Positions 56,356 to 64,000 of a DNA stretch of 64,000 nt are shown here, one piece after another. Origin of the DNA: Legionella cherrii (GTDB lineage: Bacteria; Pseudomonadota; Gammaproteobacteria; Legionellales; Legionellaceae). The first letter of the stretch is position 1. Every line of letters starts with the position of its first letter. A program made the translations under genes and the position numbers. The notes under the pieces were generated by a model. It ran no database searches. It saw only the letters and a list, made by a program, of their open reading frames with translations, and was not told the DNA's origin. Where the stretch lies: positions 1,892,001-1,956,000 of the forward strand of contig NZ_LR134173.1 of assembly GCF_900635815.1 (NCBI RefSeq), given 5' to 3'.

Positions 56356-57878
56356 AACCTGGGTTTCAATGGTATGACAGCATTCTTATTGTATTGTTTT
56401 TCTATCTATTGGTTTTGCAAATACAAGCAATCTGGCCCTTTACCATTGACGATATGTTTATCTCGTTACGTTATGCCAAGCATTGGGCAGCAGGAGAGGG
56501 GCTTTTATGGAATTTGCATGCTCCTCCAGTAGAAGGTTATTCCAATTTTAGCTTTGTTGCCCTAGGGGCTTTAACGCTTCTATTCAAAGGTAATCCTGTG
56601 GTTGTTTTAAAAATGGCAGGATTAATAGGTCTCTTTATGACCTGTTATTTCATTTATTTAATGAGTCGATTTTGGTTTTCACAACGTGAATCACTTTTGC
56701 CTTGTTTTGGGCTGTTACTCTATAAAGGGCAAATTATCTGGGCTACCAGTGGTTTGGAAACCACAGTATACCAAGCCCTCTTATGCGGAACCGTCTATTG
56801 TTGTTTCAAAGGTATGGGGTATCGATTTGCACCTAACCCACGTGGAGCTGCAATACATGCTTATTTCATAGGTGCTGGGATTTTGCTTGCACTTGCTGGA
56901 ATGACACGGCCAGAAGCCCCCGCATTCATGGTTTTATTTTTTATTTTAATGTATTGGGATAGACCTCGGGAGGAAATAAAGCGCTATCAAGTTGGGGTTT
57001 TGCTTTTTTGTATTACGCTGGTTTTATTCTATGGCCCTTATTTTTTTTGGCGCCACATTTATTTTGGATTTTTATTCCCCAATTCAGTGTATTGTAAGGG
57101 ATTATCTAAAGCATTTACTTTTGCTTTGGATCTTCACTACCTTAAATTGATTTGGCCTTTAGCTCTTTTAGCTTTGCCAGCTTGTATTAAAGCTAAAGAT
57201 AAACGTCATTATTTTTTATGGTTACCTAGTCTTGTCTATCTCATTATGTTGGCCGATTCGGATCCTGTTGTAGCTTTTGAAAATCGGCTTTTTTTACCTG
57301 CTTTTGCCTTGCTCCTTCCTTTAGTAGTTCAAGGTATTAGCACCCTTGTATCTGTTTTCCGACGCAAAAGAGATTCTACTTTCAGATTACTTTTTTATTT
57401 AAGTTCTTTTGCCATTTTAGTCCTTTTAATTCCAAAAATGAGTTTGGCAGATTATCGCTATTTCAGTCAAAATCCGGTTCGAGGAGAACTGTTACGCAAT
57501 AAGATAGTTGATTGGTTAAATAACCATGCTTCTTCTGGGGATTGGGTTGTTTTGGCGGACAGTGGATTGATTCCTTATGCCAGTCCGCTAAATTTCATTG
57601 ATTCCTATTGCCTCAATAATTTAGAAATGACCCACCATTCTTCCCAGAATATGTATCAGCATTTTTGTGAATGCATTTGGCAAAAGAAGCCCAAAATTAT
57701 CATTTTAACTTCGCTTACAAAACACGGAAAAATTATCTATACACCGAGTGACGCTTGTTTGAAAACACGGTTGGACAAATATCACTACAAACTCAGTGCA
57801 ACCTATGAGAGTAGTAGTCCCGATTCGATTTATCGTTATGAAGTATATGAAATTATTCTTCCATCAAAAAAGAGATAG
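56352..57878 (+). CDS. GT-C glycosyltransferase, AftB-like
   Basis: 508 residues with ten or more membrane helices. Near the N-terminus PFTIDDMFISLRYAKHWAAG and GLLWNLHAPPVEGYSNFSFV contain the D33-D34 pair and the 'R-Y-A ... G-x-G-L-x-x-N ... V-E-G-Y-x-N' pattern of the AftB/GT-C family that uses polyprenyl-phosphate-linked sugars. It ends in a soluble C-terminal domain (WLNNHASSGDWVVLADSGLI, DSIYRYEVYEI). Coupled to the DPPR-synthase-like gene, which would make its lipid donor. The acceptor is unknown. Confidence 0.75.
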   Translation: MKPGFQWYDSILIVLFFYLLVLQIQAIWPFTIDDMFISLRYAKHWAAGEGLLWNLHAPPVEGYSNFSFVALGALTLLFKGNPVVVLKMAGLIGLFMTCYFIYLMSRFWFSQRESLLPCFGLLLYKGQIIWATSGLETTVYQALLCGTVYCCFKGMGYRFAPNPRGAAIHAYFIGAGILLALAGMTRPEAPAFMVLFFILMYWDRPREEIKRYQVGVLLFCITLVLFYGPYFFWRHIYFGFLFPNSVYCKGLSKAFTFALDLHYLKLIWPLALLALPACIKAKDKRHYFLWLPSLVYLIMLADSDPVVAFENRLFLPAFALLLPLVVQGISTLVSVFRRKRDSTFRLLFYLSSFAILVLLIPKMSLADYRYFSQNPVRGELLRNKIVDWLNNHASSGDWVVLADSGLIPYASPLNFIDSYCLNNLEMTHHSSQNMYQHFCECIWQKKPKIIILTSLTKHGKIIYTPSDACLKTRLDKYHYKLSATYESSSPDSIYRYEVYEIILPSKKR

Positions 57879-57980
57879 TTTTGACTAAGGTTTTCCAGTG
57901 ATTTCTATTTTTTGACATGATATATGCGGAAATATAGTGTACTATTTCGCTAGTAATAAAAATGAGTGAAGGATTCTCGT

Positions 57981-59852
57981 ATGATACAAAAGATGTCAGT
58001 ATTTTTTCAAAAATTGTATAAAAAATTACCTGTTCTTTTGTGTGATTTATTCGCTATTCCGGTAGCATGGTATGCTGCATATTGGTTACGTTATAACATG
58101 CAGCCGTTTCCTAAAATATTGACTTCGACTCATTCAGTTATTGGTTTAGCTTTATTAACAGCAATCCAAGTTGCCTGTTTTTTCTATTTTAAAACATATC
58201 GTGGTTTATGGCGTTTTTTTTCTTTAAATGATGTGGTGAGAATTTTAAAGGCCACCTTGACAGCTACGATCTTGGGAATTCCTGTTTTGTATTTAGTTTC
58301 AATGCTTCACGAAGTTCCCCGTTCCGTATTTCCCTTATATTGCATGATCTTAACTACTATTTTGTGCAGCTGCAGGATGTTGCGGAGGATTTATTGGGAC
58401 AAGCAAGCCAGCAGTAATAAAGCAGTTGAATTGAAACGCGTGCTTATTATTGGTGCAGGGATGGCTGGTGAAGGTCTTGCCCGCGATTTAAAGCGGTCCA
58501 AGCAATACATTCCTGTAGGTTTTATTGATGATAACCTGGCAAAACGGGGTTTGGAAGTTCATGGAGTACCTGTTTTAGGAACTACGAGTCAAATTACTCA
58601 GCGCGTCAATGAGCATGCAATTGATTTGATTTTTATTGCGATTCCCTCAGCAAGCTCTTCAGTGATGCGACGTATTGTAACCTGTTGTGAAGAAAGTAAA
58701 ACACCTTTTAGCACACTTCCAAGCCTTAATGCTTTAGCTTCTGGAAGAGTGGAGGTTAATGCACTAAGGCCGGTTAACATAGAAGATCTGTTAGGCAGGG
58801 AGCAAGTTAACTTGCAATGGGATAAGTTAACTGCGGGCATTGCTGGAAAACGAGTATTAGTTACTGGCGGGGGAGGCTCCATAGGATCAGAGTTATGCCG
58901 ACAAATTTTAGCCCTTAAGCCCCATAGCTTGGCAATTATTGAAAACTCTGAGTTCAATCTGTATCAAATTGAACTGGAATTAAAACAAAACTTTCCAGAT
59001 ATTTCTATAGAATTCATGTTGATGAGTGTTACTGATGAAGTAGCAGTAAATCATTTCTTTGTGAATTATCAACCCGAAATTGTATTTCATGCTGCGGCTT
59101 ATAAGCATGTACCTCTTTTGCAAAATCAAATACGTGTTGCGGTGATGAATAACGTGCTTGGAACCCAGGTTGTTGCCAAGGCTAGTGTATCGGTAAATGT
59201 TGGAAAATTTATTTTGATTTCTACGGATAAAGCAGTAAATCCGACCAATATTATGGGTACTACCAAGCGTGTGGCTGAAATCTATTGTCAGAACTTAGAC
59301 GGTAGATCAAAGACCCAATTCATTACGGTTCGTTTCGGAAACGTTTTGGGCTCGGCTGGAAGTGTGGTTCCATTATTTCAAAAACAATTACTAAGTGGGG
59401 GCCCGATCAAAGTAACTCATCCTGATATGCAACGATATTTTATGACAATACCCGAAGCATGCCAGTTAATTTTGCAAGCCATGGTTAACGGAAAAGGTGG
59501 AGAAATTTTTGTTTTGGATATGGGCGAACCCGTTAAAATCAGCTACTTAGCAGAACAAATGATTCGTTTGGCAGGGAAGGAGCCTGGAAAGGACATTATG
59601 ATTGAATACACAGGGTTACGTCCAGGAGAGAAGTTATTTGAAGAGTTGTTCCACGAATCCGAACAATTGGCACCAACAGAACATGAAAAATTATTCAAGG
59701 CAAAATTCCGAGAGCTAAATTGGGACGAACTAATCCAAACAATGCGCCTGTTGCATTCAGCATGTGAAGAAAATCAGGATGACGAGTTATTTATTTTATT
59801 GAAAAGCTTGGTTCCTGAATTAAATACAACCAGCGCAGTGCCAATATCCTAA
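57981..59852 (+). CDS. CapD/WbpM-type nucleotide-sugar dehydratase
   Basis: 623 residues, membrane-bound UDP-sugar 4,6-dehydratase family of surface polysaccharide synthesis. Four N-terminal helices (residues 15-125), a first nucleotide-binding domain (LIIGAGMAGEGLARDL, 156-170), then the SDR domain with GGGGSIGSELCRQI (296-309), FHAAAYKHVPLL, ISTDKAVNPTNIMGTTKR and VRFGNVLGSAGSVVPLF. All catalytic marks of WbpM/FlaA1-like enzymes are present. ATG at 57981 with GAAGGA 7 nt before it; an upstream GTG would add 5 residues. Stands downstream of the lipid-pentose genes; not overlapping them. Confidence 0.93.
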   Translation: MIQKMSVFFQKLYKKLPVLLCDLFAIPVAWYAAYWLRYNMQPFPKILTSTHSVIGLALLTAIQVACFFYFKTYRGLWRFFSLNDVVRILKATLTATILGIPVLYLVSMLHEVPRSVFPLYCMILTTILCSCRMLRRIYWDKQASSNKAVELKRVLIIGAGMAGEGLARDLKRSKQYIPVGFIDDNLAKRGLEVHGVPVLGTTSQITQRVNEHAIDLIFIAIPSASSSVMRRIVTCCEESKTPFSTLPSLNALASGRVEVNALRPVNIEDLLGREQVNLQWDKLTAGIAGKRVLVTGGGGSIGSELCRQILALKPHSLAIIENSEFNLYQIELELKQNFPDISIEFMLMSVTDEVAVNHFFVNYQPEIVFHAAAYKHVPLLQNQIRVAVMNNVLGTQVVAKASVSVNVGKFILISTDKAVNPTNIMGTTKRVAEIYCQNLDGRSKTQFITVRFGNVLGSAGSVVPLFQKQLLSGGPIKVTHPDMQRYFMTIPEACQLILQAMVNGKGGEIFVLDMGEPVKISYLAEQMIRLAGKEPGKDIMIEYTGLRPGEKLFEELFHESEQLAPTEHEKLFKAKFRELNWDELIQTMRLLHSACEENQDDELFILLKSLVPELNTTSAVPIS

Positions 59853-59908
59853 TTGGTTGATGAGTATCGTTTGTTTTATTGTATTCATTGATTGAAGAAG
59901 AGGTGTTT

Positions 59909-60247
59909 ATGATGATTGTTTCTTATGATGATTTTGCCAAAATAGATTTACGCTCTGGTACGGTGGTTAAGGTTGAAGAATTTCCTCGTGCAAAGAAACC
60001 TGCTTATAAGGTTTGGGTGGATTTTGGTAAGGATATCGGCATATTACAGACCTCTGCTCAAGTTACTGTACATTATACGCCAGAAACTTTATTAGGCCGT
60101 TCTGTGGTTGGATGCGTCAACTTAGGCGAAAAAAATATAGCGGGCTTTACTTCTCAATTTTTATTAGTTGGATTCTCTGATGCTAATGGAGCTATATGCC
60201 TCATAACAACTGACCCCAAAGTCCCTAATGGAGAAAAGTTGCATTAG
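59909..60247 (+). CDS. csaA: CsaA-type tRNA-binding domain protein
   Basis: 112 residues consisting of one OB-fold EMAP/tRNA-binding domain: FAKIDLRSGTVVKVEEFPRA, KKPAYKVWVDFGKDIG, LQTSAQVTVHYTPETLLGR, NIAGFTSQFLLVGFSDANG, PKVPNGEKLH. This is the full CsaA pattern; CsaA is a small dimeric chaperone linked to protein export in Bacillus, while tRNA-related roles remain possible. GAAGAGGTGTTT precedes the ATGs at 59909/59912. Confidence 0.92.
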   Translation: MMIVSYDDFAKIDLRSGTVVKVEEFPRAKKPAYKVWVDFGKDIGILQTSAQVTVHYTPETLLGRSVVGCVNLGEKNIAGFTSQFLLVGFSDANGAICLITTDPKVPNGEKLH

Positions 60248-60527
60248 TTACAAATTAGTGTGAAGCCTTGGTAAAACATGCGCAGTCTTGATTTTTGACC
60301 ATAAGCTAACACGCTGACTTGACCTCTGACGTGCTTTATCTGAAGCCTCTATACATCTCTGAAAAGCTAATCCAGCACAGCCCTCCGAAGCCCCACAGCT
60401 TGTCCTCGATATTCAGGAGCGAACCCTCAAACAAGAATCCCGGGGCTAACCGGGAACAATTCGTTGGGGGGGGGCGTGGACAGGGGTGTGAGTAAGAGGC
60501 AGGTGCTTCACCACACCAAGCCACATT
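60248..60527. other. Intergenic region of unusual composition, 280 nt
   Basis: No gene called. Between 60380 and 60520 it is clearly richer in G+C than its neighbours, has a 9-G run at 60466-60474 and short C and G runs (CCCGGGG, CCGGG). A 62-codon open frame on the minus strand lacks a ribosome site. Confidence 0.45.
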
Positions 60528-62009
60528 TTAAACTGGAGGAAATAGATCCTGAAACTTAACACGAGTTTTAACGTGAAGCGCTTTTTTCCTTTTCTTGGAT
60601 AAATCAAAAATCTTATAGATTATGATGGGAACTATAAAGCTCACCATGCCTATATAGAAAGCAAGTTTATAGGTGGGATCTTTATTCAATACCAAGAAAA
60701 ACAAAGCAATGAGCATGAGTACAATTGCCAAAATGCCGGTATAGGGTGAATAGGGCGTCACGTAGCGCAGATTTTCGGTAGTGTATCCCGCTTGGTATAG
60801 ACGATTTCTAAAGCGAATTTGTGATGTGCATAAAGAAATCCATGCCAATGTGCCGGTAAATCCAGATACTAGAAGTAGGGCGATATAAAGTTTTGTTTGT
60901 CCAAAAAAGTAACCTACACCTAAAAGAATCCAGATGAAAATTAAGGTTGCGATGACCGCATTTTGAGGTACTGAATTATGATTGAATTTAGCAAAAGTGT
61001 GCGGTGCCATACCATCACGTGCCAAGGCATTTAATGCCCGCACGGTGCCATAAAATCCGGAATTAGCACAAGATAAAGTTGCACTTAGGGTCACAAAGCT
61101 GGTCACAGCACCAGCCCATTTTAGATTGTAAAAGTTGAGTGCATCAGCAAATACAGAGTTTGATAACCCTGCTTTTTGCCAAGGAAAAATTAAGACCAGA
61201 CAAAATACGGGGATGATATAAATAAAAAGAATTCTTAACGTTACATTTCGAATGGCGTGAGGGATCATGCGCGCCGGATTTTCTGATTCCCCAGCAGCAA
61301 GGCCAATAATCTCGGAGCCTTGGTAGTTCACCAATAAAAGAACCATGGCGGTCAATAAGGACATGGTTCCATTGGGAAGCAGACCTCCATCACCAAAGAT
61401 GTATTTGGAGCCAATAAACCCACCCGATTCTGGGCCATGGATGAGGCCAAGGAAAATTAGAATGGCTAAAATAACAAAGCCTAATAAAGCTAAGATTTTT
61501 ATTAAAGCAAGCCAAAATTCGATTTCTCCGAATGTATCGACTTTAGCAAGATTGATGTAGGTTATAAGTAAACCAAAGCAAACAGCCCATACATAACCAT
61601 TTACCCCCGTAAACATCTCCATGATTATGCCCCCTGCAACGCATTCCGCAGGGATATACGCCACCCAACTGATCCAATAAGACCATCCTACGCCACAAGC
61701 AACTGATGGGGAAATAAAATCAGCAGTATAGGTTACAAAGGAGCCTGAGATAGGAATTGCCACCGCAAGCTCACCCATGCACAGCATGGTTAGAAAAATA
61801 ATCAATCCGCCCAGGATATAAGCTAAAAATACAGCAGGGCCAACCAGGTTAATTACTTCCCCCGTGCCTAAAAAATAACCCGAACCGATAATTCCCCCCA
61901 AGGCTATAAGTTGCACGTGGCGGTCTTTCAATCTTCGGCTGTAACCACTGTCTTTAATGGGTTTATCTATTGCTATCTTGCTCTTTTTCACGGACTGTTT
62001 GTTTCTCAC
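60528..62009 (-). CDS. APC-family amino acid permease
   Basis: 493 residues with 12 hydrophobic segments. Starts with a basic tail (RRLKDRHVQLIALGGIIGSG) leading to GGIIGSGYFLGTGEVINLVG, the AAT-subfamily substrate-site motif, and includes PISGSFVTYTADFISPSVAC, GLAAGESENPARMIPHAIRN, and the late NSGFYGTVRALNALARDGMAP. Relatives move basic, branched or neutral amino acids, or GABA; the exact substrate cannot be told. Start is GTG at 62009 with AACCTGT before it; a later start cannot be excluded. The last residues are basic (KKRKKALHVKTRVK). Confidence 0.88.
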   Translation of the reverse strand: MRNKQSVKKSKIAIDKPIKDSGYSRRLKDRHVQLIALGGIIGSGYFLGTGEVINLVGPAVFLAYILGGLIIFLTMLCMGELAVAIPISGSFVTYTADFISPSVACGVGWSYWISWVAYIPAECVAGGIIMEMFTGVNGYVWAVCFGLLITYINLAKVDTFGEIEFWLALIKILALLGFVILAILIFLGLIHGPESGGFIGSKYIFGDGGLLPNGTMSLLTAMVLLLVNYQGSEIIGLAAGESENPARMIPHAIRNVTLRILFIYIIPVFCLVLIFPWQKAGLSNSVFADALNFYNLKWAGAVTSFVTLSATLSCANSGFYGTVRALNALARDGMAPHTFAKFNHNSVPQNAVIATLIFIWILLGVGYFFGQTKLYIALLLVSGFTGTLAWISLCTSQIRFRNRLYQAGYTTENLRYVTPYSPYTGILAIVLMLIALFFLVLNKDPTYKLAFYIGMVSFIVPIIIYKIFDLSKKRKKALHVKTRVKFQDLFPPV

Positions 62010-62329
62010 AGGTTGTCATATTTTTGGGTGACGCTATGTTATATTCATCTTTAATAATTTAAAACTAAATTTTTTCTATTTACACTAAATTTTTTAGTAA
62101 ATGGATAGAAAAAATTAATTAGGACGATATTATAAATCATTTTTTAACTGTTTGAATATTTTTTCGCTAAATTAATAAAAATTATTACAAGGCAAACCTT
62201 AGTTTGAAGATTCATAGAAGATCAGACCAATGAAACAGAATATAATCCATTGTTTTTTGATAAAAAATATTAGTCTTAAGCGATACGCACAGTTGCATCA
62301 TCATTTAACTTAAGTATACTTTTCCTTGA
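62010..62329. other. Intergenic region, 320 nt
   Basis: AT-rich DNA between the permease and the tRNA gene. It holds the tRNA promoter at 62293-62320 and probably the permease promoter near 62050-62100, where ACTAAATTTTTT occurs twice as an imperfect repeat (62065 and 62081 region). Nothing else seen. Confidence 0.5.
62293..62320 (+). promoter_or_regulatory. tRNA-Thr promoter
   Basis: TTGCAT (62293-62298), 16-nt spacer, TATACT (62315-62320); the mature tRNA starts 10 nt later. Confidence 0.6.
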
Positions 62330-62402
62330 GCCGCTGTAGCTCAGTCGGTAGAGCAGTTGATTCGTAATCAGAAGGTCTGCGGTTCGATTCCGCGCAGCGG
62401 CA
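62330..62402 (+). tRNA. tRNA-Thr (anticodon CGT)
   Basis: 73 nt folding into a full cloverleaf: acceptor GCCGCTG / CAGCGGC with discriminator A, D arm GCTC..GAGC, anticodon loop TTCGTAA (CGT, reads ACG) with the same weak G-A closing pair as E. coli tRNA-Thr(CGT), variable AGGTC, T arm TGCGG-TTCGATT-CCGCG. CCA is not encoded. Confidence 0.96.
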
Positions 62403-62452
62403 TAATAAAATCAATAGGTTAAGTTGAGTTTTATTTGTTAAATATAATCTTA

Positions 62453-62475
62453 ATGGGTACTTTGATGGGTACTTT
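62453..62475. repeat. Tandem ATGGGTACTTT repeat beside the tRNA
   Basis: ATGGGTACTTT occurs at 62453-62463 and again at 62465-62475. Short direct repeats of this GGGTAC type are common at the attachment ends of tRNA-linked islands and could be integrase arm sites. No integrase lies in the window. Confidence 0.4.
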
Positions 62476-62594
62476 TTGCATGGTGAGCTTCGGATTTTTC
62501 CTAACTCAAACGCAGAGCAAGGACCCTATAATTTTCAAAGTTCCTAAATCATAAGCATGGCGTTAAACCATTGTTTGGGGTCTTCTGGTTATTT

Positions 62595-64000
62595 CTAACA
62601 CTCCTGAAGATTATCAATAATTTCATTTTCATCAAACCATCCTTGGGATATTGCATGACTTTTTACTTTTATTGGATCCTTTGAGTAAGCAATAATTGCT
62701 AAACTTTCTTCAGCACGGCTACAGGTTACATAAAAAAGTCTGATAGTTCTATCAACAGTTGTTTCTTTACCTTCCTGTATATTTTTTTTATCAGCCTCTG
62801 TAAGTTCTTTAGCACAAAACAATTTTTCATAACTGAAGAGGAATCCACGTGATTCCTCATCGTCCAGAATGACCATTACACGAGGGAATTCTAGGCCCTT
62901 TATTCCTTGATGTGTGCCAAATCGAGAGTTATCGGATATATAATTGAAATAAGCCTCAAATTGAATGAACGAACTCTTTAGAGCGTTATCCCAAGCGTTA
63001 ATGATTTTATCCTCGTCGGAATGATTTTCGAGGGAAATAGTCTGCATATTTTCCTGGGTTTTTAAACGTGCAGCAATTGGCATGTAAATATTAGGAATTT
63101 GAAATAAATCGCTCTGATATATTTCATTAAGAATTTGAATTAATGAGGGGCTATTACCTTCATTCCACAAGTCGTAAAGTTTTTGCACTGCTGCGTTAGC
63201 TGTAATTATTTTTTCACGGGGAGTTAAACTTTTTTTTATTACCTCCTTTGAAAGGAGAGGAGAGTATTTTTTAACGATTCTTGAAACTTGAAATTTATCA
63301 TTAGCCCGTAATGCATTAATTAAAGGAAGAATTTGATTACTAAACAATGATATTCCTTGAAGGGTTCCATCAAGTACACCAGTTTTGAATTGATCAATCT
63401 CATAAAGGGGGTTGAAGAAATCGGAAAATCCACCACGTTTTGCTGCCATGTGATGTTCAATGGTCAGTATTTTTACTTCATTGCTCAACTCTTTCCAATT
63501 AGTGTCACCTGTTATTTCAGCCATCTTTTCTGAGACTCTAAATTCAAATGCTGTTTTATCAAGATCTTTTTTTGTATCTGCGATAAATAAACGTACAAAT
63601 CCATATTCTGACTTAGCAGACTCTTGAACCTGAGCATCAACTGCTGATCTGATTTGGTTGATAAGTTTGATAATTCTCTTAGGACATCGGTAGTTGATTT
63701 TCTTTTCTGGTTTTGCCCAAGAGATTGGTATATTTTGACCCAAATTAGACTTTCCATCTGTATATATACGTTGCATCGTGTCACCAAATAGTCCAAGCGA
63801 GAAAATATCCGAGTGCATTTTCTGTATTTCAAAAAAAGCATCAATTAGCTCTTTTTTAGTGTCTTGGCTTTCATCAATTAAAAGGATTGGGAATGTTCGA
63901 ACTAAAATTTTCCTCATAAGGGAATGAGTCATTAGGAAGTCTACTGTTATACTTATGACTTCTGTATGATTAAGCGAATCTTTGGAATTATTATCTCCAT
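62595..64000 (-). CDS. UvrD/Rep-family helicase (5' end outside window)
   Basis: 467 residues visible; the frame stays open to base 64000 so the N-terminal part, including Walker A, is outside. Seen: motif II FPILLIDESQDTKKEL, motif III-like GLFGDTMQRIY, motif V THQGIKGLEFPRVMVIL, motif VI LFYVTCSRAEESLAIIAY. This is a superfamily 1 DNA helicase that differs from housekeeping UvrD, Rep or PcrA in its middle region and short C-terminus. It lies on a probable island beside a tRNA gene. UvrD-like helicases of this size occur in defence pairs such as GajAB (Gabija), but the partner gene, if any, is outside the window. Confidence 0.8.
   Translation of the reverse strand, partial: GDNNSKDSLNHTEVISITVDFLMTHSLMRKILVRTFPILLIDESQDTKKELIDAFFEIQKMHSDIFSLGLFGDTMQRIYTDGKSNLGQNIPISWAKPEKKINYRCPKRIIKLINQIRSAVDAQVQESAKSEYGFVRLFIADTKKDLDKTAFEFRVSEKMAEITGDTNWKELSNEVKILTIEHHMAAKRGGFSDFFNPLYEIDQFKTGVLDGTLQGISLFSNQILPLINALRANDKFQVSRIVKKYSPLLSKEVIKKSLTPREKIITANAAVQKLYDLWNEGNSPSLIQILNEIYQSDLFQIPNIYMPIAARLKTQENMQTISLENHSDEDKIINAWDNALKSSFIQFEAYFNYISDNSRFGTHQGIKGLEFPRVMVILDDEESRGFLFSYEKLFCAKELTEADKKNIQEGKETTVDRTIRLFYVTCSRAEESLAIIAYSKDPIKVKSHAISQGWFDENEIIDNLQEC

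Noticed and set aside
60336-60524. 62-codon frame on the minus strand in the GC-rich patch
   Set aside because: No ribosome site and Pro/Gly-rich low-complexity start from the G run; treated as chance.

Overview
The window reads as chromosomal DNA of a Legionella species or a close relative in the Legionellales. The evidence is AT-rich gammaproteobacterial housekeeping genes interleaved with Legionella-type accessory genes: an orphan IcmD/DotP-like type IV secretion protein, two mitochondrial-carrier-like proteins, an ankyrin protein, a protein ending in a eukaryotic prenylation box, a macro-domain-like protein, and two promoters carrying PmrA-type boxes (one also with CpxR-type boxes). The species cannot be named from this sequence. 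Cellulose genes make L. pneumophila itself less likely, as far as I recall.

Layout. 1-3.0 kb: end of a cellulose synthesis locus (bcsB 3' part, bcsZ). 3.1-7.5 kb: macro-domain-like protein, recQ, mpg. 7.6-10.7 kb: a three-gene valine-degradation operon (isobutyryl-CoA dehydrogenase, enoyl-CoA hydratase, 3-hydroxyisobutyryl-CoA hydrolase). 10.8-14.6 kb: small and secreted proteins and a carrier-like protein under a PmrA-type promoter. 14.6-25.6 kb: housekeeping block (yggS, pilT, rph, yicC, gmk, rpoZ, spoT, ridA, uup) interrupted by a eukaryotic-type mitochondrial carrier gene. 25.7-29.1 kb: membrane and coiled-coil proteins of unknown function. 29.2-31.2 kb: queA followed by a shortened tRNA-guanine transglycosylase-like protein that has lost the catalytic residues. 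31.2-37.1 kb: a thiamin operon behind a TPP riboswitch, opening with a yeast-type Thi5 HMP-P synthase and containing a ThiD-ThiE fusion with an eroded kinase half. 37.3-43.0 kb: a CzcCBA/HelCBA-type divalent-metal RND pump. 43.2-50.4 kb: accessory region (PNPOx-like, DUF1543, CaaX-box protein, DUF2490, IcmD-like, ankyrin, aldo/keto reductase, two-TM protein). 50.6-53.8 kb: yajC-secD-secF. 53.8-55.1 kb: candidate effector. 55.5-59.9 kb: polyprenyl-phosphate phosphoribosyltransferase-like protein, GT-C glycosyltransferase and a CapD/WbpM dehydratase, a set that suggests surface glycan work using a lipid-linked pentose. 59.9-62.0 kb: csaA and an amino-acid permease. 62.3-64 kb: tRNA-Thr(CGT), followed by the start of what looks like a genomic island with a UvrD-family helicase running off the end.

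The thi genes act as one pathway: Thi5 for the pyrimidine, ThiO/ThiS/ThiG/ThiF for the thiazole, ThiE for joining them. The pump genes form one tripartite efflux system. The most unusual items are the TGT-like pseudoenzyme, the Thi5-led thiamin operon, the CaaX protein, the two carrier-like proteins, the mycobacterial-style DPPR-synthase/GT-C pair, and the tRNA-linked helicase that may belong to a defence locus. A dispersed palindromic repeat is present in three copies. I saw no CRISPR array, rRNA or intact insertion sequence.
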